DNA of 64,000 nt from Ophiura sarsii (lineage: Eukaryota; Echinodermata; Ophiuroidea; Amphilepidida; Ophiuridae): NCBI GenBank assembly GCA_035610835.1, contig CM069441.1, positions 99,008,180-99,072,179 of the forward strand, written 5' to 3'. The notes under the pieces were generated by a model. That model had not been told where the DNA came from. It saw nothing but the letters and a program-made list of their open reading frames with translations, and ran no database searches. A program made the position numbers and the translations under genes. This document shows, in pieces, positions 49,085 to 60,530 of this stretch (position 1 is its first letter; every line of letters starts with the position of its first letter).

Positions 49085-49585
49085 TACAGGGTGAGTCAAA
49101 AAGAAGTTTACCCGGATTGGTGATGTTTTATTAAACAAACAAATGACACTCGAAAGTTCAGTAAAGCATATATTTAACAAGCATTCTCTCCTGCGTACTT
49201 CCCTATTGACAGAGATTGGTGATGTTTTTCAAAACAAATAAATGACACTTAAAAGTTCAGTAAAGCATTTATTTACCAAACATACTCTGCTGCTTATTAT
49301 TATTATTATTATTATTATTAGAGAAAATCAATGAAGCAAATTGATCATTCGTAAGAGAAGTTATGCCTGTTGTAGCTGTCCAGGGAATACTTGACAAAAC
49401 AAATGTAAAGTAAGCAAAATGAGTACCTTTATTAAAATAGGCATAACTCCTCTTAGCAATGATCAATTTGTGTCATTCTTTTTGCCTAATAAGCAGGAGA
49501 GAATGCTTGTTAAATATATGCTTTACTAAACTCTCGAGTGTCATTTTTTAAAATTTTAAAACATCACCAATCCGGGTAAACATCC
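49085..49585. mobile_element. Mariner-like non-autonomous element, internally deleted, copy 2
   Basis: Same insertion as 10,579-11,185, but about 125 bp of the first arm is gone, and the break joins CTGC to CTGC. A (TTA)n run near 49,295-49,320 has expanded from one or two repeats to about eight. Confidence 0.8.
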
Positions 49586-51294
49586 GGGTATCAGTTGTTG
49601 GTACACAATGATAACGCGTTTAGATTTAACATTTCCTTCCGATTCGTTAGTTTTGTTATCGTTCAAATTTCAGATTGATTACCATGTCATACCAACCAAA
49701 CATTTAAAATGAGAATATCAAAAGATTCCATATCTTTGATTCGACACTTGACCAAAATAATGTGGTGTTGAAAAAAGCAACCCTATCTTTGATTCCATGT
49801 CTTGCATAAAATATATGTCGCCTTCAAGAATGTCATTTTCCTTAAACCTAACAGTGTCACTTTAATTTTGTTTTGATGTGGCTGTGCAGCGTAACTTGCT
49901 CTAATTGCAAACAGCCAGTTTATTGCCTACTAATTTCCCGGTTGCATTTTTCTCAGAATACCGCATCAATGTCATGTTTAATTAGTATGCTTCTGCACTG
50001 GGCGCGTAAATGGGTTCACTGAAATGTCTGGTGCTGTTTAGGTAATAGATATTTCCCGAATCTTGGCCTTATTTAAATATTCAAAATACAAAAATACAAA
50101 ATAATAAACACAATTTTATGAAGCATTGTCGTCACTCGCGTAAACTGCAATCAAGTACTCTTAATAAACAGGTATATTTAACCAAAGATATTTTCACAAA
50201 TTGTTAGTCGAGCTTGATGAGTTGTATAACTGTTTCCGATTGTACAGAAAAAGATATATGGCAGTTAATTACACTAACACGAGATGCTCTTTTCACAGTG
50301 GGTCAACCATTGAAAATATGTCACAGGCGTATACACTGCAAGTATATACTAGATGAGTATGTCAATTTCAGTCGATAAAAGCAAGTAAATATTGGCATGT
50401 AGATGTTGAATCTATAAATCTAAGCTGCGCTGCTACGGAAAGTATCAAAATGAAGCGGAATGTCAATACACACTAGCACATTGTCAATATTAGTTTGTTG
50501 GAAGAATAACCAGGGATTTTCTAGTAAGCTGATAAGGGGACGACCCTTACCGCTCCATGTATAAACAAGAACAGGTTAGCTACATTTAAGGCGCACGAGC
50601 CAAATAGATCCGCTTTATTATGTTGGACTTAAATGAGGCCTCGATACGTTGGCAAGTGCGATTGCAGTAAATCGCTGCATATTATGAAGCTATCACTAGT
50701 TATGTTTCCTATTCAACTTGATATACCGAATGGGATATATTTGCAAGTCTGGTATCAACCTCGTGTATAATTTGCAAATCTAGGACCTCAAAAACTTGTA
50801 AGTAATGGAGGTTCTCTCGCTTAAAGCTTGCACGTGTCAAATATTAAAGTATTTACCCATTTTCATAAGAGGATCGCCATGGGAATCAAGTTTATTGCGC
50901 GATATCTGAACCATGATGAAAGATTTCAATCTTCTTGGGCAAGCTCCCTTAGCTCCCGCGTGTTCATCCTTTTTTTTTGCAATACAAAAACAACTCGTGT
51001 TACGTTTAATATTGAGATATGACAATGATTATAGTGACACGTTCAATCGGTTTCGTCAAAACACAACGGATGGTCAATATGTTTTGCCCGTGGACGTGAT
51101 TAGGTAATATATCGTGTAAGTACATCGTGTCGTATTAAGACACAGGGGAAATTGAGCTGCCAATGGAAGACGTATTGGGGAATTGGATCGCATCATTTTG
51201 GGCGGAATACGGGATTAACAAATTCTAAAAATACTGATTAGAAACGAGATCCTGCTTGTGTGAGAAACGACAACTCTCTATACACCTGGCATGG
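49586..51294. other. No gene seen (copy 2)
   Basis: Counterpart of 11,186-12,897; AT-rich and near-identical to copy 1. Nothing coding could be supported. Confidence 0.55.
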
Positions 51295-51543
51295 ATTAAC
51301 ACTTTCTACGGGGCAGTCGTCTGTAGACGAGAGTTCCCAAATTTAACAAAATCCTTCAAAAAATGTCAAAATTATTGAATTTCATCACCACATTTGACAT
51401 CACCATGAGAAATGCATTTAAATTAGCAATGCCTATTATAGTATCGGTTCAATAATCCTTTAGATAGACTTTGAAAGTTGGGAAAGGTTTCTAAAAATCT
51501 GTTTTATAAATTGTAAAACTAATAGCCGCGTGGAAAGTGTTAA
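51295..51543. mobile_element. TTAA-flanked MITE, family L, copy 2
   Basis: Counterpart of 12,898-13,145 with the same ends and several small indels. Confidence 0.75.
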
Positions 51544-54366
51544 ATAAGATGGCGATTTCTAAAATTGATTATTGATCGCAGTATTGTGATTGAAGAGGTC
51601 AAATACAATTATGATTTTGATGTTGCTTGTGTGTTTGCTTGTTTTGCTTACTTGCCTGTATGCGGCTTTATTGATAAGGTTGCCCAATTAAAGAACAAAG
51701 GACGTTCAGTTTAACTGGTCTAATATCAATATTTTAATCAGAATTTAATTTGGTAAAGGCATGCACTTGTACGCTCTAGTGCTTCTGTTACACTTGCCAA
51801 TGTGCGGTTATTTCGAACGCGTATAAATATAAACCTAGGGAAATAGATAACAGTTTTACGAATAGCATACTAATTTAAAAAAAGGCCAATCGTCTTGCTA
51901 ATTGGCGTTCGCTCTCACAGAAATTAATTAATTATTACCCAATATCCGGATATATCGGCGACTTCAAAACCAGTGTAATAATCCAGCCTTACCAAAATGA
52001 AAGAAAACGTGACTGATCCATTTCATCCACCTTGGACACATTTACAATCCTAGAAAAAGTCTTGGAAAAGTCAATGTCTTCAGCAGTAATTCAAGATGTC
52101 CCAACATTGATTGATGGGGTTTGGGGATGGGAACATTGTTGTTCAAGATGTCCTCTTCAGTTCTTAATAACAACAAATTCATTTAAAGATCAGAAAAATA
52201 AATCTGCACATAATGTCCAAAACGTGTAAAGCGGTCCAAGGACTTGTTCCAAGAGTTAGCTTTCATTTTATGATGATCATAGTTGCAACCTCCTACGGAT
52301 AGCAAATGTTATATATTTATACCTAACGCATTACAACGATGACAACAGCGAATGCCTCTCGTCGTTGTTTTTTACAGACGGAGCATGCCGAGGATACACT
52401 ATCTTGGTGCCCCATGATTGCAATAAACAATCAAATTAAAACTCGATGAATTCTTATCGATCAACTCCCGATAAGGTCGTGTTAAAGAAAAACCTCACAT
52501 TGATAACAGTTCAGATCGTTCCGACACGCTTTCCAATCTGACATGTTGAAGAACGATGCAAACAATGTTGTCTTTCCTTTTCGGTGTCATTATTTCCACC
52601 CACTATTCGCTAATATTGTTTAATAGTTCAGTTAACAAAACATTTTGCAAGTTTGGCTAAAAAGTGAAACTTTAAACCAACGAGTAATAAATGGAAATAG
52701 AACATCAACATCAAGGTTTCAAACAGGGAGAACTTGCATATCTGAAATATCGTACATCGAAATGATTCAAACATCCAGTACTTAAATGTGTAATCCGTCT
52801 CTACCATTTGACCTTTTACGATTAACGTTTTACCCAGCCTCTTCAATAACAACCACTACCACGATTATGTGCGAATAAGCGTTTTGAGCATGACAAAGGA
52901 GTCATTTAGAGAGAATAACTATGCACACAGTCGAATCTGTTGTAACTCCGTATGTGTTAAATTACCCAGGGAAGCCTCCATTTAGAGTGATATATGAAGC
53001 AGACTAATAAACCAGAAAGTGATCAATTATTGTTTTTCTCGACAATTTGATGACAGTCAAGAGTGAGGTTCACTCTGTATCAATGCCTTACGAATGTCAC
53101 CTTCAACTTTGATCGTAATCGCAAAGAGTAACAAACAAGATTGGATGAAGACAGGAAATGGACAGATGGATGGATATAGACGGGTTTGAGAGTAATAACC
53201 TGTTGTCAATTTCCGTGTGCATATCGATGAACTAGTACGACAAAGTATTTATTTAACATTTCTGTTTTCTCACAACTGAGATTTTAAGCTCACCTTTTTG
53301 GAAACTTTCCTCGGGAATTCTCTCCGAAGTCATCAGCCCCAATTTCACACATGGGGGCGCTATTGATGGATGTCTTCTGAGTCATCAACACCAGACGGTG
53401 TCAGACGACTCAGATGGGGGTTGTACACGGCCGGACGACAAAGTCCTATCTGTAATGGCTGCCATTTGTTAGATTGTGATGTCACAAGGGCATAAGTTCG
53501 CCACATCCCTCGATATTTGTAATATAATGACTGAAGTGAGCACTGTATTCACCTTGTTCACATAAAGTGGGAGTGGAGATGTTGATGGTACACCACATCG
53601 ATTCATCATTTCTCTACACATAAGTACTTTGAATCAACCTCATTAATACATAAAAGCCTACACTGTCTGAACGGAATTATAATATATTTATATTTTCTTT
53701 TGCATTTCAGCGGTCACCGTCGGAGTACGTTTTACAGATGAAATAAACAAGCATCATATCAGCGTGCCTAATGTAATTATTTTTTCTTATTCTGGGGATT
53801 ATTATAGTATATCTGTATCTTGAGAAAACATAGATGTGTTATACATTGTGTTTATCTTGTAAGGCCATAACAAACTTGTTCCAGTCTGAAACAACCCCTT
53901 AAGTCCAATGCTGAATCAGAACTAATCTGTTGCCTAACGCTCGAAATGGATACTTGTAGAATGTTCGTCTCCATCAATATTGTAACCCCTCCCTAAAAGA
54001 ATTTCTTGCAAAAACTTACTTGAGCTACCTAAGCGCGTAAAAATATATGGTTTACATGGTATAGCGCCTCCCCAAACCGTGTTAGTAAATATATAAAAAT
54101 CTGGTCAGGACGGCTTATTATGCATGAATAAAAAGGAGAATATCAAGACTTTAATCAAATATAATCGGATTAGTGAAACGCTCTAGATTTTATTTTAATC
54201 TGACTGTGGCAAATAGGATTTGGCGTGTGGATTTATAGCAGACATTTTAAATAAGTTGAAATCAACTGAGACACTAACGGTAAAAGAGCAGGGCGCAATA
54301 ATGAAAACAAAAAAACTTTGCTCTCATGTGTTACGCTATAATCTAGTTACATTATTACAGCCCTAA
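51544..54366. other. No confident gene (copy 2)
   Basis: Counterpart of 13,146-15,848. It carries a 198-bp insertion (53,247-53,444) and several 20-40 bp gains, for example near 51,628 and 53,533. Confidence 0.45.
53247..53444. mobile_element. 198-bp insertion with 9-bp target duplication, copy-2 specific
   Basis: CGACAAAGT occurs at 53,238-53,246 and again at 53,436-53,444. Copy 1 has a single CGACTAAGT. The insert starts ATTTATTTAAC and ends ACACGGCCGGA without clear inverted ends. The 9-bp duplication would fit a Mutator-type element or a short retroelement. Confidence 0.75.
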
Positions 54367-54526
54367 TATGTGATAAGTGCAACAACGGAAATTTACCGAT
54401 GCGACAAGGTGCATAACGTGAAAACGTGACAATATCACGTACGTCTTTCGCGGTTTCTGCGCATTTGTTATTGCTGGATTAGATAACTCGTTCGTTGGGA
54501 AAACGTGTATTTTAGGTCCCAGTATA

Positions 54527-54776
54527 CCAGTATCGTTCAATACTGGAAAATAAAAATTGCAAGTATCGCTCGATACAGGTACGCATTTACCGTTCCAGTA
54601 TCGGTCGAAACCGGAACACTAAATTGTGTTCCAATATCGAGCGATACTGGAACGTTCTTATGTTCCAGTATCGGGCGATACTGGTAAATTGTGTTCCAGT
54701 ATCGTCCGATACTGGAACACTGACTTTGTACCTGTATCTAACGATAATGGTTGTTCTAGTATCGGACGATATAAAT
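54527..54776. repeat. Array of eight 20-bp palindromes, copy 2
   Basis: Same array as 22,935-23,183 with a few substitutions in units 2 and 3. In unit 6 (54,696-54,715) the two-base centre is TC where copy 1 has GA, so the unit equals the exact reverse complement of its partner. Confidence 0.9.
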
Positions 54777-54993
54777 CCAGAACTAGACTAGAAATGTGAT
54801 GTAAAATGCATGTCAGCATTTAGAGATGCACGCTGCGGCCCTTTGTTGGTACCGGTGTTGAATGTATAATATCAAATCAATATAATACCCGGTCTGGTTG
54901 ACATACGCCATGGAACTAAAACCTGTGTAAGGGAAAAAAACCCGAACGATTGTATGCATGATGTATTACTTTTGAGCAGCCTTTCTGCCATAA

Positions 54994-55622
54994 TACAGGG
55001 TGTCCCAAAAGTTTCAAAGCTTTTTCAAAACGTTATATCCCGCTTAACAAAATTGACAGTATAAAAATGTAAATATATTTGGATAGAGAAGACTTGTAGA
55101 ATTATTTTGGTACCAAACAAACAATAACATCTATCTGCGTCTCTGACACAGACGAAGGTTTCCCGAACTGTACAACTGCGCTTTCATATAAAAGCGTATA
55201 ATGAGCTGAATAAAGTCAAGGATGCGACAAACGGAAATTTGAGAGAAGAGCAAAAAGGTTCTCTACAATGATTTTTTTAAATTTCAGATTAATATCCTTA
55301 TTATGAACATTAATAATGTTGTGCAGAATATTTAATAAGTGAAAACCTTTTTAAACGAAATCCATATGAATTGAATATGAGGAACACGCTGTATGTGATT
55401 ACAGTGGATTATATATACAATGCGTCCATCAAATCGAACACTTTTATGGTATTGCGAGTGATGTGGTCAAACCTCACAACATGGGTTTTATATTTAGGGG
55501 CTTCAAAAAGGAGTCATGTTTGGTACCAATATAATTCTACAAAGTTTGCTCTTTCCAAATACCGTATATTTTTAGAGATACAAATCATTCAAATGGTTTC
55601 TTAATTTTTGGGACACCCTGTA
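54994..55622. mobile_element. Mariner-like MITE, copy 2
   Basis: Counterpart of 23,391-24,022 with both termini intact and TA at each side. Shared by the two copies, so older than the large duplication. Confidence 0.82.
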
Positions 55623-56586
55623 TTTACGTTCTTCAAGGAATATTTTCCAAATAAATGGTGAATATCCATTAAAATTGAGATTAAAAAGTGTTCTCCCGAA
55701 ACAAAATATTGTGGTCTCGGAGAGAAAGTTTCGATATTACACATCATCATCATCGGTCTTCCTCGGACGGAACAATGGAAGCAGCTTAGTTGCTTCCATC
55801 ATTCTTTCTTTGGCTATTTGTGTACTCAAGCTCCATTGGATTACACATGATCTGAAATATTTTGGTGGAAATACAATACAAATTAACAGAAAGATAAAAC
55901 GACAACGACGCACTCTTGCGAAAACGTATATAGACTAGGGCTATACAATGATTTTCATTAATAATTGACGGTTATGGTCATACCATAACCATTTATTATT
56001 AATGGAGAAGGATAAGTTTGTTTCAATAATTTAAAAGTATAATTCACTTAATATGGTTGGTTGGTTCGGTCCTGTCATGACTGACAGCTCGTGACCTTAC
56101 AGATACTACACTTAATATACTAGACAATACTCTCTGACATGTTATGGTAGGGGTCCTGGATCCATTTAAAGTAATACTAGCCAATCAAAAACATTAATAT
56201 AAAGAAGATCTGCCTACGATCGTATTATTTAAAAAGCTTCGATGCCCTTTTGAACACTGACGTGAGATTGAGATTTGATAGATTGAACATCACGCGTGTA
56301 AAAAGGTGTAATATCGTAATGGTGAGCACGCTTTGCTATAGCGGACATTAACTCCCTGAAATAATCATAGACAAAATTGATTGAAAATCTTCCATGGATG
56401 TGAACATTTACCATACAAATCTAAACAATCAATTTTTTCTTTTCTTGTGGGAATTTTCACTAACCTACTCTATTGAATATTACTGAAGGGTTCATACCCA
56501 ACATTGACTGATCTTATACTTCCAGTGTGTAGCGTATTATGTAGGGGAAAATTCCGACATGACAGTCTTTTACCTGTTTAGTACCT
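55623..56586. other. No gene seen (copy 2)
   Basis: Counterpart of 24,023-24,905. It includes a 64-bp gain at 56,055-56,118 bounded by CACTTAATAT repeats and short deletions relative to copy 1. Confidence 0.55.
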
Positions 56587-57203
56587 AAAAAAAATCAAGT
56601 CGTACACTTTGTTTTGGTCATATAAAGTAACTTTCGATAATTTTTGATCAAACAGGCTAGATGGATATTTGGATGAATCTTTTCGGCACATTTTGATACC
56701 ACACATAACACCTAACCACAAAGATAAACCATGATTTAGCACCATTTATAGAAAATTAGTCACTTTTCAAAAGTCACATTTTCAATACACTATACGCGAA
56801 AGAAAAGACCAAATGTTAACAAGCACTAAGCCGTATCAGTCCCGTGTTGATCGCTGCGCATCTCCCCTCAATGCGTGGGCTAATTCAAATTCAAAGTGTT
56901 ATGCATGGGTGAGGGACATGAATGTAAAGGAAAAGCGGCTGCACTGTGTGATCGATTGACCGCCGATCAATCCTGGTTATAACAGTGTCATAAACGGGGT
57001 GAACCTTACACGCACCCAATTTTACTCCCGCGTAGTGTATTGAAAATGTGATTTTTGAAAAGTGACTAGGTGTTATGTTTGGTATCAAAATGTACATAAA
57101 AGATTCATCCAGATGTCTATCTCGCCTGTTTGGTAAAAAAATAATCGAAAGTTACTTTAAATGACCTAACAAAGTGTACGACTTTCTTTTGTTGAGCACT
57201 TTG
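56587..57203. mobile_element. Long-arm MITE, copy-2 specific
   Basis: Imperfect inverted arms of nearly 200 bp. The left arm has AAGTCGTACACTTTGTT, AAAGTAACTTTCGAT and AAAAGTCACATTTTCAATAC; the right arm has their reverse complements in mirror order ending AAAGTGTACGACTT. Copy 1 at 24,906 passes directly from ACCTATTA to CTGTTTGCC. The exact target duplication is unclear. The central 200 bp has CG-containing sequence and no coding signal. Confidence 0.8.
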
Positions 57204-57968
57204 TTACGGTTTGCCTCTATAAGCATCCATGATTCATCATTCCCCAAATAGGTCACGATGCCCGATATTTTAGAGACTAAAGGCGTTAAGAGAATCTAGA
57301 ATAGAGTAATGGTATGTGATTCTAGAAAATACTAAGTATGTCTAGCACCTTCAGGTTGCCTTAGGAATTTACTTGTTCCTTACACGTCGAAATAAATGAG
57401 AATAAGTATCGCTTTCTAGGTTACGAGGTAACAAGATATCACAGTATTTCGTGTTAATACTCGATGAGTTCATTAGATGCACCATTAAATGGGACAGCGA
57501 GAAATTAATTCAATGTATATCTCTGGAGCGTAATAAGTCAATCTTGAGATCAGAATTTTAAAATCTAATCAACTTGCATTAATCGATGTCGTTTCAAATT
57601 AATGTTGAGTTTTATGTATTACATGTTATATTATATCTTTGTTTTCTCACGGCGTCGTCTGATACGCATTTTTACCAATGTAACGTTGTTTTTATGTATG
57701 TAGTATTGTGTTTGCATTAATGTCTTTGTTTTATCAATGTGCCTACATCTATCTTACTGTATCTTTTTTGATCCTGTCGGTTCCGCGGCTGTGTACGAAA
57801 TTACGGCTTAAATGTAACCGTGGCTCTTGTTTAAAATTTAGAAGCATCAAGGCGCCATTTGTCACTTTGCGCGAAGAGCACATGGTCAGTTCTTACTTAT
57901 AAGTATTTGAAGATATCGATTTTGAGAAAGCTTATGATAAAAGCACTCTAGAAACTCCAGATGTGATT

Positions 57969-58257
57969 TGATCCTTTCCGCAACTTGTGTCCCAAGACCA
58001 CAAGTTTAAAATTAGGGTTAGGGGTAGGGCTAGGGTTATGTTAGGGTTAGGATTAGATATTTATTGTTTAAGATTGAGCCATCCTTACTTTTACCTCCCC
58101 GACCACCAATCCCTGAGTGTTTTCACATATAGTTATTCATGAATATCGTTTCAGAGGTGTTTTAATAATAAATTATGCCATTTGTGGTCCTGGGGCTTGT
58201 GGTTCTGGGACCAATTATACGCTTGTGGTCCTGGGACACAAGTTGCGGAAGGGATCA
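57969..58257. mobile_element. Inverted-repeat element around telomere-like sequence
   Basis: A 36-bp arm beginning TGATCCTTTCCGCAACTTGT at the left and its reverse complement ending at 58,257 enclose about 215 bp. A second partial direct copy of the right arm (CTTGTGGTTCTGGGACC) lies at about 58,196-58,212. Confidence 0.8.
58010..58052. repeat. Interstitial TTAGGG-like repeat
   Basis: TTAGGGTTAGGGGTAGGG followed by CTAGGG, TTATG and TTAGGGTTAGGATTAG: about seven imperfect units of the common animal telomere repeat, far from any chromosome end as far as the window shows. Confidence 0.85.
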
Positions 58258-58419
58258 GATATATGCAACTTATATTCACGACGTTGGGCCGTTTCTGAAT
58301 TTTGCAGATATTATTGGTCACCTGCGCAATATACTTAATCATACCAGCTCAATATTTCAAAAAAACCACCTATGTCATCATATCATATATATATAGTACA
58401 CGAAATTATAGCAACAAAT

Positions 58420-58420
<1 letters not shown>

Positions 58421-58484
<64 letters not shown>
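58421..58484. repeat. (AT)n microsatellite
   Basis: About 32 AT dinucleotides, inside the copy-2-specific block. Confidence 0.97.
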
Positions 58485-58487
<3 letters not shown>

Positions 58488-59261
58488 AATCTTGGTTGGC
58501 GTTTTTAGATTACGATTTCGGCTTTTGAAAGATTATGGGCTTATGTTGAACCTAAAGGCAAAATCAAATTATACTATTTCGAAGTCTATTTATTTGGCGT
58601 TAATTATGAAAGCTTTAGTTCATTTCTGCCAGGCACACATATGTGTCAATCCTTTTTGCGGCTATTTATATTACTCAAATTACATTTCACGCAGATTTGG
58701 ATAATTTTTCATTAGTTGTGTATTACTCTAAGAAATACACAAGGGACTGTTTTTACCGCGGGCTCTCTAATGCCTGCAAAAATGATCTTGTTATGCTTAT
58801 TTGTTTGTTTGCTGTAGTGTGGGGGTGTGTTTGTGTGGAGTGTGTGGTTGGGGCGTGTGTGTTTGTTTGTTTGTTTATTATTGTCGTTACACTAGCTTAA
58901 AAGCGGTTTCATACAAAGGTTAACATATTGGTTTTAAACAATGTTAAATAGTTAAAGACTAATTTGCCTCATTTTTAAATACACCTATTTTCAAGATTTT
59001 CAGATAAATGGTGGCAAAAAACCCCCGCAGAATGCCTCAATTACCTACATATGTCAACTGACGTTTCAATTCATATCAGGTGCCTTTCAGACTGGTATGT
59101 AAGCTGGACTGTCGGTGGTGGTGACCGACACAGTACGCTCGCTATAAGTGTTATAATATTCTTAATCGTGGTACATGTATCGGTAAGGTCATTAGCCGTA
59201 CATGATTTACCAATTGGGATAAACCGGATTATCCTGCTACATCTTGTGGCCCAAACACTAT

Positions 59262-59714
59262 GGCCCATATTCTCGTACGTATATTTAAACACGGTTTTAA
59301 GCTTAACACGCTCTAATCACATCGTTTAACTAGATGTAATTCTCGAAAATTTGTTTAACGCGTCAAACTCACTAAAAGTGTGTAACTTTAAACATGGGTA
59401 TGGGGGTAGTTTAAAGCGCGGTTAAACTCATACACCAACTGTATGCCTTGAATAATCATTCAACCGTGCCTGCTCTAAGCTGTCGTTCAGATCGTGTAGT
59501 TAAAAATACACGTGCTAATGTATTCGGTCGATATCTATTGTAATCCGTTAGGGCCACAACAAAAATAAATACCTGTATACAGAACGCACGAGAATTGCGG
59601 AGTTTAAAACCGTATTTTGTTTAACACGTTGTTTTAGAAAATTAAGTTAGACACGCGTTTAGTTAGACACGGTTTTAAGCTCAAACCGTGTTTAGTAGTA
59701 CGAGAATACGGTCC
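59262..59714. mobile_element. 453-bp TIR element, copy-2 specific
   Basis: The left end GGCCCATATTCTCGTAC and the reversed right end GGACCGTATTCTCGTAC are inverted repeats, followed inward by AAACACGGTTTTAAGC on both sides. Copy 1 at about 25,578 has no such sequence. Target duplication not resolved; no ORF. Confidence 0.75.
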
Positions 59715-59825
59715 TTTATATACGTATAGGTGGAAATGGAATTTCGTTGCATAATATTTCGGTTGATGGATAAGCCCCGGAATAGAAGCTCTGTCAAGTA
59801 GCTCCATAACACTTTCCGGTCAGAG

Positions 59826-59832
59826 TATAAAC
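59826..59832 (+). promoter_or_regulatory. Possible TATA-like element
   Basis: TATAAAC about 150 bp ahead of an ATG in favourable context at 59,979, conserved in copy 1 together with the following GAGAGAGA-rich leader-like sequence. A weak inference from position only. Confidence 0.2.
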
Positions 59833-59978
59833 AATCAACGAGAGAGACTGAGAGAGCGAGATAGAGGCTTCGAGAAGCTTTCAGCTAACGGAGATTCATG
59901 AACACAGATTGGAATCGACTATAAATTGAAAAACTTGCCGAAGGGTTTACGTTTTAAGTGCTGGCTTTTAGCACCGAA

Positions 59979-60185
59979 ATGGCATCGCCGCCAACCACCT
60001 GCATATATTCATGGGCAAACTTTAACTCGTCGTCTTTCGTCCGTATCAATGAGCATTGGCTCTTGAAATCGAAGTATCCCTTGACTTTAAAGTCTAGGTT
60101 CATTTTTGACGTTACATCGCCCAAGTCGAATTCATTTAGTTTAACTATGCGACTCTATTTGACAGGGTTTGAAAACAACTGTTGA
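59979..60185 (+). CDS. Small unassigned reading frame, possible first exon (low confidence)
   Basis: A 68-codon frame opens with ATG in CACCGAAATGG context and contains WANFNSSSFVRINEHWLLKS and FSLTMRLYLTGFENN; I do not recognise a family. The opposite strand is also open (59,954-60,154, 66 codons, SKMNLDFKVKGYFDFKSQ), so the coding strand is uncertain. In copy 1 (25,820-26,060) both strands are interrupted by indels. If real, one copy is intact and one broken, as with the WSC exons. Random open frames cannot be ruled out. Confidence 0.25.
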   Translation: MASPPTTCIYSWANFNSSSFVRINEHWLLKSKYPLTLKSRFIFDVTSPKSNSFSLTMRLYLTGFENNC

Positions 60186-60530
60186 CTATACTCGAATAGT
60201 AAAACAGCTCTTGTTTTCTCGAGAAATTAAAGTTCCGGATATTTCTTAAAACATTTCCTTTCCAAGCAAACTGGTTGTATTCTGACTACATGTTCATACA
60301 CACTAGGATAAAACTTCTCCTTTACGAAAAACTATTTTTGAAAAATTCTGATATAGTTACGTATCTGTGATATTTGCACCCAGTATGAATGTATCTTCTC
60401 TCTGTTTCACACGTAATAGGCACTAGGCAGTGATAAGTACATTACGCGTACTTTTCACATTAACATTCAACAAACTTAAATAAATAACCTGGAAATAATT
60501 TTACTTATATTCTCTACGTATACAGGCTGT

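Larger units (their letters stand above)
57399..58940. other. Copy-2-specific block with hairpin, telomere-like repeat and (AT)n
   Basis: Replaces the 150 bp at 25,114-25,262 of copy 1. It contains an inverted-repeat element (57,969-58,257), TTAGGG-like repeats (58,010-58,052), (AT)n (58,421-58,484) and a G/T-rich stretch near 58,800-58,885. Frames reported across the (AT)n run are artefacts of the repeat. No gene seen. Confidence 0.7.

Noticed and set aside
58302..58704. Frames containing long Tyr-Ile repeats
   Set aside because: Translation of the (AT)n microsatellite.
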